64,000 nucleotides of DNA from Erythroxylum novogranatense. Taxonomy: Eukaryota; Streptophyta; Magnoliopsida; Malpighiales; Erythroxylaceae. A model generated the notes under the pieces. That model did not search any database. It worked only from the letters and a program-made list of their open reading frames with translations, and was not told the DNA's origin. Shown here in pieces: positions 10,640 through 21,595 of the stretch. Within the stretch, counting starts at the first letter, position 1. Every line of letters starts with the position of its first letter. A program made the translations under genes and the position numbers. The stretch spans positions 25,386,809 to 25,450,808 of the forward strand of contig CM057228.1 of NCBI GenBank assembly GCA_029891385.1. Reading direction: 5' to 3'.

Positions 10640-13144
10640 TAATCTTCTTCATATCTTTATCAAGCTTCGAACATGCTTCTTTAGAGTTGATGTTTCATCT
10701 GCGGTCGAGGGTCTTGTCTTAACAACTTGCTTTTCAGCGATAGCTCTTGTTGTTGTATAAGCTTCCTTGTTAAAGACATTTGGTTCAATGATTTGCGAAG
10801 AGGAGGAGGAACAAATACTGACTTGTTCATTGATATCAAGATCATAGGGATCTCTTATTCGTTGATAAGTGCGTCTAAACCATGGCATAGCTTCGCAATT
10901 GAAGTGATCTCCACAGAGGTCGATTTCGCGAGAATGTTACGTATTATAGTAAAACAACATTCTGAGTTGCCAATCGAGCGAACAATCTTGACCCATTCTG
11001 ATATTGCCTCCCTGTGGATCATCTGTTGTGGCCTTACTTAGACTTGATCCTGGATCTTGATACACGCAGATGGACTTACCACTCCTTTTCTCCTTACATG
11101 CTTCATCAATCAATTTTACTGCCTCTTCAATCTGATCAGAAGACATGTCATCCAATCTTGGCTCAGTTGAACTTTCGACTTTAGCTTCTCATAATTGAGT
11201 TCAACAAAATTTGGTGGTTGAAGATCGGTACCACCTTGATTATCGTCTTTTCGGTATAGGATAAGAAGTGATCGCTCTCCAAATGGCTCTGGTGGATATG
11301 GTTCTCCCAACTCTCTTGATTGATCATAGAAATTTTGTAACCCCTATCCAGCGGATGAGAAATGCCATTATCATATTCTCTGATTTGAAGAATGCTTTGA
11401 CAAATCTCTTGGGTTTGTCTCGATGATGGTGACTTGGTCTTCTTCTCCTCTCTTACAACCAATCTATGTTCCCATCTTTCTCTTTGAAAAGTTAAATACT
11501 TGGATGGAACATTAGTCATCACACTTACAACTTTTGAAGTAGCCTACGTCCCAAAACATGTGTAGCAACTTGTGTATGGACAAGTGTGGACTGAAAAGTA
11601 GTAGGAACTATTTCTTCAAAATTGGATTATTAAGAATTTTGTGAGAATCCTTAATATCACCCTTAATGACTTCCTGAATCGCTTCAAGAGTGACTTCCAT
11701 ATTAACTTCAACATTGTCAGCAAAGACTAACAAAGACATGTAGCGATTTTTAGAAATGTCAACAACAGTTTCTTCTAGCCTTGTCTTCTTAGCCTTTGCC
11801 TCTGTTGTTGGATTTTCTTCCTTTCTTGCACTTATTTTCTTTAACTTTGGGTGACCTCTTGGATTGAACTTTCTTCTTCTCGGGTTCTTCTACTTTCCTT
11901 TTCCTTCATTTCCTTGAGATTGTGTTTCGAAACTTTCTCAAGGATTGATGATGATAATTTGTAGCTTTTGATCTCTGTCGTTCATAATGCTTTGGTTTGC
12001 TTGAATCTCTGGAAGGATGGCTTCTTTCATCGCATGATTTCCTTTTGGGTGGCGTTCTTGCTTGCTTATGAATGTCACTCACCAAAGGTTCCCTTTTCGC
12101 TTTAAGTCACCGATTCAAAAATCGAGCAGATCTTGACTTGACTCGAGAGTGTGATCTTCTCTCCTTCATCGAGGATTTCTTGATTTAGGCTCCCCTCGGT
12201 TGTTACTTTCCTTGATTCTTCGCTCCTTGTTTGTCGATAATCTCGGACCCATTTTGTGTCGATGTAGAATCTATATAGCTTCTTCAGATACCTTACATCG
12301 ACTCCCAACCCAATCGATTCCGATTCTTTAAACATCCTTGTCAACAACATCCCATACGGAGAGTGTTTGTATCCTTTATTGATTTAACCATATATTGATA
12401 AATCAAAATGGTAAATCTATTGGTTGGTGATTCAGAGATGAAGGATACATTGTTCATCCAAAGTAGTGACTTGATGTCTTGAACCTATCTAGGTAACACA
12501 CACACAAAGCAGCAAACAAAACCCTTTGCTTTGGTACAAGCCAAGAGGCTCTTCTTTCGATTGGGTTGTTACGACCATAAAGTTGACGAGTAACTTCATC
12601 TTCGTTCAACTTCACTTAGTCATCCATTTCACCATGTTAGTAGGTTGAACTCCACTACTCGGACATTGGTGACTCTTTCCGGTAACTCCTTGGTTACTAT
12701 CACAGGAGTGTTTCTACATACGATCGATTGTATTATCCACGATTTTAGTATGTTTCGAACTCATAAACTTCATTGAGATAAACTTGCTCTCGTATTTGAA
12801 AGAAGTTTCTCCATCCTGCTGCTATTATCTCGGCTCTATATCCATTTGTTCCTTCTTAGATCTTCAAAGTTTACAATCTTCCCGGTTTGCTCTGGATCAA
12901 CTCATAAAATGGGCTTGACATTCATCTTGTTGATTACGAATAGGAACTCGCTTGAAGAATTTTGAGAGAGATTTGAGAGAACTAGCAATTTCGAATTTGT
13001 TAAAGATCCCAAACGTCGGTTTAGGAATTTTATAGCAAATTCTAGAACGATTGTACTTCTCGATGATCGTGACCTTTTTTCCTCTAAAATTTTCTTTGTA
13101 AAAGAAGTTTTAAGTCTGAAACCGTCAACGCCGTTTAACTCCAC
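10640..13144 (-). pseudogene. Sirevirus extra 3' ORF (env-like / plant transposon protein-like), broken
   Basis: About 2.5 kb between RNase H and the 3' LTR that ordinary copia elements lack. Minus-strand fragments include a start at 13144 (MELNGVDGFRLKT..) and, near 12360-12240, PYGMLLTRMFKESESIGLG followed by VDVRYLKKLYRF. The PYGMLLTRMFK-like segment is typical of the Sirevirus 3' ORF and of 'putative plant transposon protein' domains. Further charged Ser/Gln-rich pieces lie at 11522-10649. The whole region is split by stops and frameshifts. Its role is unknown; an envelope function has been proposed for related elements but cannot be supported here. Confidence 0.55.
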
Positions 13145-13407
13145 CGTTTCATTGTCTTTCTTTTTGAAACATCAGATGATCAATCTGTTAACTCTGCCGT
13201 CTTTCTGTCTTTGTCTTAAAAAAATCAGATGAATGATCCGTTAACTCCTCCGTCTATCTGTTTCTTCTTTGTGGAAAAAACCAAATGATTGGTCCGTTAA
13301 CTCCTCCGTCTATCTGTTTCTTCTTTGCAAAAAACCAGATGATTGGTCCGTTAACTCCTCCGTCTATCTGTTTCTTCTTTGAAAAAACCAGATGATTGGT
13401 CCGTTAA
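13140..13407 (-). repeat. ~62-bp tandem repeats between RNase H and 3' ORF
   Basis: Four to five head-to-tail copies built on GTTAACTCCTCCGTCTATC, TGTTTCTTCTTTG and CAGATGATTGGTCC, with a period near 62 bp. The copies are more alike at the RNase H side and more diverged toward 13140. Tandem blocks in the 3' region are a known habit of Sireviruses. Confidence 0.85.
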
Positions 13408-13450
13408 CATCACCATATTGAGGTTGCGTCTGATTTCTTTAAAGCGATCT

Positions 13451-13913
13451 TCACTTAGTGGTTTTGTGAAGATATCGCCCACCGGAATTTTGTTTCCACA
13501 ATTGTAGGTCGACAACTTTCTTACGAGCGTAATCTCTCAAGAAATGATGTCTAACTTCAATGTGCTTCACCCTTGAATGTTGAATTGGATTCTTTGACAA
13601 GCTGATGGCGCTGGTGTTGTCGCAGTATATTGGAATCTCTTCCTCTTGTATTGAGTAGTCCTCCAATTGATACTTGATCCACGGTAATTGTGAACAACAA
13701 CTTCGGCGGACATATATTAAACCTGCGGTTGATAATGCAATCGAGCTTTGTCTCTTGCTTGACCATGACACGTGTTTGGTCCAAGGTAGTGACAACCACC
13801 ACTCGTGCTCTTCCTTTCAATCCTATCACCGCATAGTCCGCATCGCAATATCCATTCAACCTGAAATCTTTACCTTTCTCATACATTAAGCAAAGATCAA
13901 GGTAGTACTGCAA
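13451..13913 (-). pseudogene. Sirevirus-like RNase H
   Basis: Overlapping minus-strand frames carry the copia RNase H signatures: LNGYCDADYAV (first catalytic Asp region), IPIYCDNTSAISLSKNPIQH (CDNxSA with a downstream Asn/His region) and SRVKHIEVRHHFLRDYA (the conserved KHI(D/E)xRHHF end). The frame shifts at about 13700-13790, so the domain is split over two frames. It is followed by the tandem-repeat block. Confidence 0.8.
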
Positions 13914-13919
13914 GATATC

Positions 13920-14890
13920 TCAAAATTCGTTTCTGACTATGTAATGAGATTCTCTAGGATCGGCTGAAACCTTGCACACAAGCATATACCTTGAATAGAA
14001 TGTCGGTCTACTTGCTTTGTAAGATAAAGCAAAGAACCAATCATCCTCTAAATAGGGTTTGATCCACCTTCTTACCACTTTCGTCTTTCAACAACAAGTT
14101 TGAAGGATGCATCGGTGTAGACATACTTTTGACCTTTGCACATATCAAATTTAGACAACAGTTCTTTGACATATTTTTGTTGATGGATAAAATCTTATCC
14201 TTAGTTTGCTTTACTTGCAATCCAAGAAAGAATTTTAACTCACCCATCATGCTCATCTCAAATTCATTTTCATCATATTTTCAAAGCTTATGCATAACTT
14301 TTTGAGGTGGCACCAAAAATAATATCATCAACATAAATTTGCACAACAATAAAATCATTATACAAGTTCTTCCTAAAAAGAGTTTTGTCAACTTTACCTC
14401 TAGTAAATCCATTTTCAATAAGAAATGAGCTCAGACGATCATACCATGCTCTAGGAGCCTGTTTCAGTCCATATAAGGCTTTATGAAGTTGTAGACATGA
14501 TCTGGATACTTTATATCCTCAAATCCAGGAGGTTGCTTGACATAGACTTCTTCATCTATAAAGCCATTCAGAAATGCACTTTTTACATCCATCTGAAAAA
14601 GCTTTATGTCATGGCAAACAACATATGCAAGCAGTATCCTTATTGCTTCAAGTCTTGCTACTGGAGCATATGTCTCATTATAGTCTATTCCTTCCTGCTG
14701 ATTATAGCCTTGTGCTACTAATCTTGCCTTGTTGCGACTTACTTTTCCTGATTCATCTAGCTTATTCTTGAATATCCATCTAGTACCAATAATGGATTTC
14801 TTTTCAGGTTTAGGAACTAAGGACGGACTTTATTCCTCTTGAATTGATTCAACTCCTCTTGCATAGCTAATATCCATGCTTCATCTTTTA
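13920..14890 (-). pseudogene. Sirevirus-like reverse transcriptase
   Basis: Reading the minus strand from 14885: DEAWILAMQEELNQFKRN starts the copia RT, IGTRWIFKNKLDESGKV follows, then VAQGYNQQEGIDYNETYAPV and FQMDVKSAFLNGF. The catalytic YVDD is at 14335-14324 (QIYVDDIIFGA). MMGELKFFLGLQVKQTKDKI lies at about 14245. Frameshifts break it after the SAFLNGF segment and around 14250. This is one of the better preserved parts of the element. Confidence 0.82.
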
Positions 14891-15359
14891 AAGCTTCATC
14901 AATCTTTTAGGTTCTTCTTGGATATAAATGCCACGTTGGCTTCTCTTACGAACTTGGACCTTGTTCTTACACCTTCCGAGGTTTCTCAGATAATTGACTC
15001 TTTAGGATGAGAGCTTTGTATCTCCAATCTTTCTTTAACTCAAAATTCTTAGAGATATCTGTCTTTTCATCATGAAGTGTTCTGATGAAGATACTTCCTT
15101 ACAACTGCGTCAAGGGCACCGTAATAAAGATCATCTTCGATTCCTCTTCCTTATTGGGTTGAGAGCTATCATCGAACTTAACGTGAATAGTTTCTTCAAC
15201 AGTCTTTGAGGTGAGGTTGAAGACTCTAAATGCCTTTGAAGTGAGAGAATAGCCTAGAAAAATTCTGAAAGTGTCTTCGCATCAAATTTGTCCGAGCTTC
15301 CTTTGTGTTCGAAAAGTGCACTTGCAGCCAAAAGGATGGAAATAAGAAATGTTTGGTCT

Positions 15360-16404
15360 CCTTCCATTCCACAACTCATAGGAGTTTTCTTGACATTGGT
15401 CGCAGCAGAGACTCTATTCGAATGTAGCATCTTTGTATTGATGACTTTTGCCTAGAAGTATTTAGGAAGATTCATCTCGCATGACATTGTTCTTGCCATC
15501 TCTTGAATCGTCCTATTCTTCCTCTCAACAACTCCATTCTGTTGTGGAGTCCTTGGGCGAAGAAGTTATGAAAATTCCTTTTCTTCGCAGAATACTCTGA
15601 ACTTCTCATTTCAAATTCTCCTCCATGATCACTCCTTATGCTTGCTATAGACATTCCTCTTTCATTTTGTAATCTCATGGAAAGGTTTCTAAAACACTTG
15701 AAAGACTCATCTTTATGTGATAGAAAAGTATCCAACAAAACCTTGTAAAATCATCAACAATCACAAGTCCATACTTCTTTCCACCAAGACTTATTGTTCT
15801 TGTTGGACCAAATAAGTCCATATGTAACAACTCAAGTGGTCTAGAAGAAGTTATGAAATGTTTTGAAGAGAAAGAGGTTTTAACTTGTTTCCCTTTCGAC
15901 AACTTTCACAAAAGAAATCTTTGTCAAAAGCAATTTGTGGCAAACCTTTACCAAATCATGTTTCAAAAGTTTTGAAATATGTTTAAAACTGACATGACCT
16001 AGTTTTTTATGCCAGATCAGTCTTTCATCTTCAGTAGATAAAAAACATGAAATATTTTGAGACTGAAAATCGTCTAAATCAATTTTATAAAGATTGTTTC
16101 GTCTTTTGGCTGAAAAGAAGATGGAACCATCTTTGTTTCTGACTTCACAAAATTTTTGTTTAAAAGAAACTTCAAAACCAGAATCACATAATTGACTAAT
16201 ACTTATCAAATTATGCTTTAAACCATCAACTAGTAGTACATTATTAATGCATGCATGAGAATTCTTACCAATCTTACCAAACCCGATAATCTTTCCTTGT
16301 TGGTTGTCTCCAAAAGTTACTGATCCTCCTTTCTTGTACTGAAGATCTAGGAACATAGACTTGTTTCCCGTCATGTGACGCGAGCATCCTTGTCCATATA
16401 CCAA
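15360..16404 (-). pseudogene. Sirevirus-like protease end and integrase
   Basis: At 16404 the active-site region reads GCSRHMTGNKSMF (the copia DSGCSRHMTG motif with a frameshift just before it). Then come ISISQLCDSGFEV and the integrase zinc-binding part LIWHKKLGHVSFKHI. The core follows: LELLHMDLFGPTRT (first Asp), VIVDDFTRFCWI, and RSDHGGEFEMRSSEYS (second Asp). Short frameshifts at about 15900 and 15700 split it. The domain order PR-IN-RT confirms Ty1/copia. Confidence 0.82.
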
Positions 16405-16918
16405 TGGTGCTTCTTTGGTTCTTCCAACGAAGGATTTCTGTGGGAGATATTATTTTATTTTTAGGTACCCAGATTCTCTTTGGTCCTTTAGGGTTAGTAC
16501 GATGTAATGAATGATAATGATGTGTAGAATGATAATGTTGATGTCCTTTCTGAAAATCTGATTGATATCTTTTCTTATTTTTCTGAGCAACTGATTTTAC
16601 TACGTAATGCTGGGGCTTATTTTTAGTAAACCCTAATCCTGTTTTATCTCTCGGATGTCTGTATTCTCCTATTATTTCATTCATCCTTTTTGTACTATCT
16701 GTAAATTTAGCTAGATCAATTGAGAGATTATTAATTCTCAGTTTCAATTGATTAATCTCTTCATATCTATCTACAACTTTGTTGTTATTCAATTCCTCAA
16801 CTTGCTTTCTCAAACTTATATTCTCACTCTCTATCTCATGAGTATGTTTGAGGTTTTCTACATATTTCTTCTTCAACAGCTTGTCTTTGTTTCGAATAGC
16901 ATGAGAATCCTCTAACAA
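16274..16918 (-). pseudogene. Sirevirus-like gag-pol spacer with coiled coil
   Basis: A 214-residue minus-strand frame. The first ~90 residues are heptad-like and charged (ENISLRKQVEELNNNKVVDR, LKLRINNLSIDLAKFTDSTK), a likely coiled coil. A basic His-rich part (HYHSTHHYHSLHR) and WVPKN before the protease follow. The linker GLGFTKNKP is common between gag and protease in Sireviruses. The end overlaps the protease in another frame because of a frameshift near 16420. Confidence 0.6.
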
Positions 16919-17049
16919 TTACGAATATGCATCTTGTATATCATTATAGTGGAAGTTACCTCCTCATCACTTTCTTCTTCACTACTGACATATGTTAGCA
17001 TGTTCGACTTGTGAACTTATATCGATTACGATGAATCCAGATCTTCCCA

Positions 17050-18067
17050 CGTTGCCATCATGCTTTTCTTGTTATCTCTACTCTTCCGGGTTGTCTTTTC
17101 AACATTGGACACTCGGACTTGTAATGTCCCGCTTCTTGCATTCATAATGTAATGGATGCTTTATCGACTTTTCATCGTCTTTGCCATTGTTCCTTCTAAA
17201 TGTTGAATTTCCTTTGGACTTCTTTTCCACATTCTTCTTATCTTTCTTGAAATGAAAGATAGCTCATCGTCTTCATCACTTGATTCAGAATCTGACTTGC
17301 TGGAATCATCATCCTTTGCTTCTTCAATCTTTAATGCCTTTGATGTATTCCTTTTTGTTTTCTTCTTCTGGATTTTGTGATTCTTTTGACTTGCTTTGAG
17401 CGCTATGGACTTCTCCTTTTTGGGCTTATCTTCCGCATCAAGCTCTACCGTGTATCTCAACGATCCAAGCAATTCATCAAGCTTGACGCTTAGGTCTTTG
17501 GCTTCTTGACAAATAGTCACTTTGGGTCTCCATCTTTTGGGCAGACTCCTCAAAATCTTTCGAACATGGTCTTGATCGTTATACGTTCTTCCAAGAGCTT
17601 TTAGCCCATTAACAATTGTTTGGAATCTTCAAACATTTGATCAATGGTCTCTTCTTCTTTCATCTTGAATAACTCGTACTGATGCACCAAAATACTTATC
17701 TTGGACTCCTTCACTTGATTTGTTCCTTCATGTGCAATTGATAATGTATCCCACATTTCTTTGGCGAGATCGCATCCATGCACTTTGTCATACTCGCTAC
17801 GCTTTCGATGCACAACTCAAGAAAAATTTCGCTTTGGAGTTTAGTTGAAATCTTGCTTTCGCTCAATTGTCCATCTTTCTCGTGGAATTAGATTTTATCA
17901 TCATCTTGGTGTGCAAGGTCCATTCTCGATGATGTCCCAAAGGTCAATGTGAGTAGACTCGATAAACAATCTCATTCGATCCTTCCAATAGTGGTAGTCT
18001 TCACCATTGAACATTTGGAGGTCGGTGACCGAGGCTCCTTCGCAATATCGTGTGTGATTCCACCATT
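17050..18067 (-). pseudogene. Sirevirus-like gag
   Basis: A start at 18067, 55 nt after the LTR, opens MVESHTRYCEGASVTDLQMF and then NGEDYHYWKDRMRLFIES, the DUF4219-type N-terminus, followed by a UBN2-type segment (AKEMWDTLSIAHEGTNQVKE, YELFKMKEEETIDQMF). A second block at 17553-17161 reads ILRSLPKRW-like and LSVKLDELLGSLRYTVELD. The zinc knuckle at 17145-17085 is readable as ECKK..GHYKSECPMLKR, with a one-base break in the middle. Stops at about 17895 and several frameshifts divide the gene. Confidence 0.78.
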
Positions 18068-18107
18068 TTCTTTAGTTCACACTTTATTAGAGTGATTCTT
18101 GAACACC

Positions 18108-18120
18108 TCGCTCGATACCA
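18108..18120 (-). other. Primer binding site of Sirevirus-like copia
   Basis: On the minus strand, next to the 5' LTR: TGGTATCGAGC. The tRNA-iMet site used by most copia elements is TGGTATCAGAGC; here CAG has become CG. The site lies two bases after the LTR end. Confidence 0.75.
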
Positions 18121-18122
18121 AT

Positions 18123-19043
18123 TGAAGTAAATCACACGTTAATATATTAAGTAATACAATGACCAAGATACAAGAAGGGGGTTAAATTGTGATAAACTTT
18201 TCAATCCCTTTAATAACAATTGCTTGTTCTTCGGAAAACTTATCGTAAATCAATTCTTAACTAGTTTGAAAAACTTTGTTAATAATGAAAATTATGATTT
18301 AAGAAAAGTAAGAGTTAGAGAGAAACACAACAATTTTATCTGGTTCACCCTAAACCGTGGGCTACGTCCGATCCTCGATATTCTTCCGAGATTTTCACTA
18401 TCTCCAAACTGGTTACAAGTATTCTTTAGATGAGCCTCTTGGTCTCTTAACAAACAAGTATTCTTTTACTCTTAGCCTCTTCAGTTATCAGTAGCACTTT
18501 TTCAAAATGAAAAGCGATAAAGAGCTTTTTCAAAAGAGTTGCTCTTCACAATATACACTCGAAAATAGTTCGCAATTTTCTCTCAGATAGATGATATTGA
18601 ATACACAGAGTTTCATTCACTTTTTCCAAAAGTTATTTCTTCTTCAATCTCGACTCTTATTTATAGTCGAACTTCAACTATTTCTTGTCTATCTCGCTTC
18701 TTGAATCTTTAAAGAACGGTTATTCAGCTTTAACTCAAATGTAGTCTTAAAGCGATGTTTCTTTCTTCCGTCTTATTTTCGTATCATCCGCTTTTGTCTT
18801 CGTAAAGCTTAAATGCCTTTTGTATCGCCTCGCTTTTCTTAGTAAAGCTTAAAATGCCTTTTGTATCGTCGCTTTTCTTCGTAAAGCTTTAAATGCCTTT
18901 TCTTCCATCTCGCTTTTCTTTAAATGCCTTTTGTATCGCCGCTTTTCGCCCGCCTTTTCCTTGAAATGCTTTTTTACTTTCGTATATTTCTCTTTGTTTA
19001 TTATCAAAACTATTTAATACGTGAAGTCTGGTTTGACTTAACA
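18123..19043 (-). repeat. 5' LTR of Sirevirus-like copia
   Basis: 921 bp; on the minus strand it begins TGTTAAGTCAAACC and ends CTTCA. A TATA-like CTATAAATAAG (minus strand, near 18658-18668) is a candidate promoter. It matches the 3' LTR with many small indels. Confidence 0.9.
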
Positions 19044-20131
19044 TTAACGTGAACTAAGGGGAAGAATAAAAAAGGGTAGGCTGGGCAGAAACCATTAAGG
19101 AGTGTGCGTGAAGTTTGGGGTTACAAATAGGCTGGGCAAAAAAACATGAGAGGGGGTTGTCTGGAAGTGCGTTATATAGAGTTAGATGAGCTGAACGAAA
19201 AAAATAAATAAATAAGAGAGTAGCGTGTGTGAATAGCGAGGAGAGCAAGTGAATAGAGAGAGGGCGTTACTTAGGTGAGAGTGTGGTCTGAGGGGAACTA
19301 TGAAAATAGCGTGGACTGGAGAGAATAGAAGTGCTGAAAGTGGGAGTGCGTGAACTAAAAATTAAAGGAGAAAATAGGAAGCTGCATGTGAGAACGTGAG
19401 TGAACTGGTGTGTGAGAGGTGTGAAGTAGCGTGAATTAAAGGAGAAAATAAGGTGTAAAACATGAAGTGGGTGGACTGGAAAAGAAGTAGCGTGAACTAA
19501 AGAGAAGAAAACGTGTTTTTTGAGCTGGTGGTTTAAGGAGAAAAGGAAATAACGTGAGCTGAAAGCTGATGGAGTTGTGGCAAGAGGGGATGAAGACACG
19601 TTGAAGTTGGTGGCTGTAGCAACAGGCACTCACGTTACATGCCACTCAAATACTCTCCACCACACGAAGACAGCTGGGGAGAAACCACCAAGAGACTTGA
19701 CGCAGCTGAAAAGGGCAACCACCAGACCTCCAACACAGGCACAGTGTAGCACCCCACTCCCGCAAGACCCGAACCCGACACCGACGGTGATATCCGAGCC
19801 GCGACCGCGAGGTAGTATTTAGAAGCGATCAACTGCAGTGTCAAAACTCATTATGATATTTTGTTTTGAAACCCAATGAGTCTGTGAAATTAAAATAAAC
19901 GATTTGGGCCCGTGATACAAAATCCCTTTTTAGTCATACACTTTATCAAAGATCACATGTCAAATAATATTTATCAATTAGGGCCCTCAATCAATTCAAG
20001 ACAATTTTTGCAGAATATAAATTTACACATAAGTCAAGATAACACGAATGCAGACGTGAACTGATCCCGACATCGGACACCGACTCTCTTGTAGTATCCA
20101 TACACCGGTTCACTAACGGGTACTCTTGATT

Positions 20132-20977
20132 CTGAAAATAGTTACAATGTTGGGTGAGTTTGCGAACTCGGTGAGAAACCATCATCGATGGTTCACCCAA
20201 CTCATGCATTCACTAATCATATTAGCACAGTAGCATTAATAAATAATATCACATATTATCACATTTCATTTCCAATTTCATATACACATGCAATTTCATC
20301 ATTCACATATTTCGGTCATTTACAATATATATATATGCAATGCACATGTGATCTTGTTCCATTTTCATTTCGTTGTTGTGGACTGATGCCAAGCTGTCCC
20401 AAGAACGGCACATTGCGTTGAGCGGTGGCTCTGAAAACATTGGGCTTGAAGCCACGATACATTGAGCCGAGGCTCGAATACGTTGGACTGAGGTCACATG
20501 CGAAATGAAGCTCTCATATCGTTAGGCGTAATATGCCCCGACACGGTGGTGCTCGGTCCTGGCGCTTTTTATCGATCATACTTTTATGTTTATGCATGCA
20601 ATGTACATATTCAATTTCCATTTACATGTCAACACTATTCGCCAGCTTCTTGGACTTTCGGTCCAGTATTTCAATTATCTACATTTCAGTTTATTTCATC
20701 CTACTATATCACATTGACAATCCCATCCAATGTATTAAACAGACAATTAACACTTCAATATCAATTTTCTATTTCCTCGGACCTCGGTCCGAGATCTCAA
20801 TGTAACATTCACGACGATTACACATAAGTAGCACCGTTATCTCATTCCAAATATTTCAGACACCTATGGTCCGAAATCAATCAAAATCAAACACACATAA
20901 ACCCTCCATTATCTCCACATGGCATAATTGCAAAATCTTAAACACATAAAGGTTGAGGAACCAACTAGGTTACTCAC
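20132..20977 (-). other. Putative LTR intron (group I)
   Basis: Minus strand: donor AA|GTGAGTAACCTAG at 20977 and acceptor TAACTATTTTCAG ending at 20132 (846 nt). The same donor and acceptor blocks occur in the LTRs at 39640 and 46365 with 672 and 953 nt between them. Splicing is inferred from consensus signals only. Confidence 0.45.
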
Positions 20978-21450
20978 TTGTACTTCCGAGCTAACATCTG
21001 GAAGTTTCAGTAACGTCGGTAGATCGACGCTCCAAATGTGCCTCTATAGCAAACAGAGAGGAATCCGATCACTAATTATCCAATCCGAACTAATATAATG
21101 CACATGTAAGTGTATAATGCATGTTCATGAGATTTCCGGCCCTAAATCCAAATTTTTTCCATCATAAAAATTCCATCAAAAATGAGAAAACTATAGCCAA
21201 TGACTGCACTCAATTCGAACCTCGATCGGTCCAAAAATAAATAAAACAGTGACCATAGAACAATTACCCGGGGCCACGTCAATTTCTCGTCTAAAAATTC
21301 CCAATTTCTCACAAAATGAAATTCAATATTTCACAAATCCGATGCCTCAAGAATCAGGTCAATCGGACGTCGGACGGAAAAGAAATGGACAAAAGAATCA
21401 CCAAATACCAAATAATCAAATAATAATAAATAATAAATAAAAAAAATCAG

Positions 21451-21595
21451 ATGGCCTCGTCACTAGGGCGAGGCGTCGCCCTAGTGATGTCGTCTGATCC
21501 GGCGTTGTCGCTAGGGCGACGCGTCGCCCTAATGACGCCGTTCATCCAAGCCTTGTCGCTAGGGCGAGGCGTCGCCCTAGTGACCGGGCATAATT
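21451..21595. repeat. Three GC-rich palindromes in solo LTR
   Basis: Three inverted repeats with a period near 48 bp: 21460-21487 (12-bp arms, GGCG loop), 21512-21531 (perfect 20-bp palindrome TAGGGCGACGCGTCGCCCTA) and 21559-21580 (9-bp arms, GGCG loop). They are strongly GC- and CpG-rich in an otherwise AT-rich LTR. ORFs running through it on both strands are translations of the repeat. Confidence 0.95.

Larger units (their letters stand above)
9468..19043 (-). mobile_element. Sirevirus-like Ty1/copia retrotransposon
   Basis: A 9.6 kb element on the minus strand with LTRs at 18123-19043 (5') and 9468-10414 (3'), flanked by TTAAC (9463-9467 and 19044-19048), inserted in the Athila 5' LTR. 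Minus-strand order: primer site (tRNA-iMet type), gag, protease, integrase, RT, RNase H, a block of ~62-bp tandem repeats, a long extra 3' coding region resembling the env-like/plant-transposon-protein ORF of Sireviruses, polypurine tract and 3' LTR. The gene order IN-RT-RH and the large extra region after RNase H support the Sirevirus (SIRE/Maximus) assignment. Every ORF is broken by short frameshifts, many of which may be sequence-consensus errors. Confidence 0.88.

Noticed and set aside
19267..19645. Ser/Phe-rich minus-strand ORFs (repeated at 37186-37564)
   Set aside because: Translation of the degenerate repeat part of the Athila LTR, not a gene.
20149..20201. Hammerhead ribozyme (retrozyme) at the three-way fold
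   Set aside because: The required CUGAUGA and GAAA core segments are not present at the junction on either strand.
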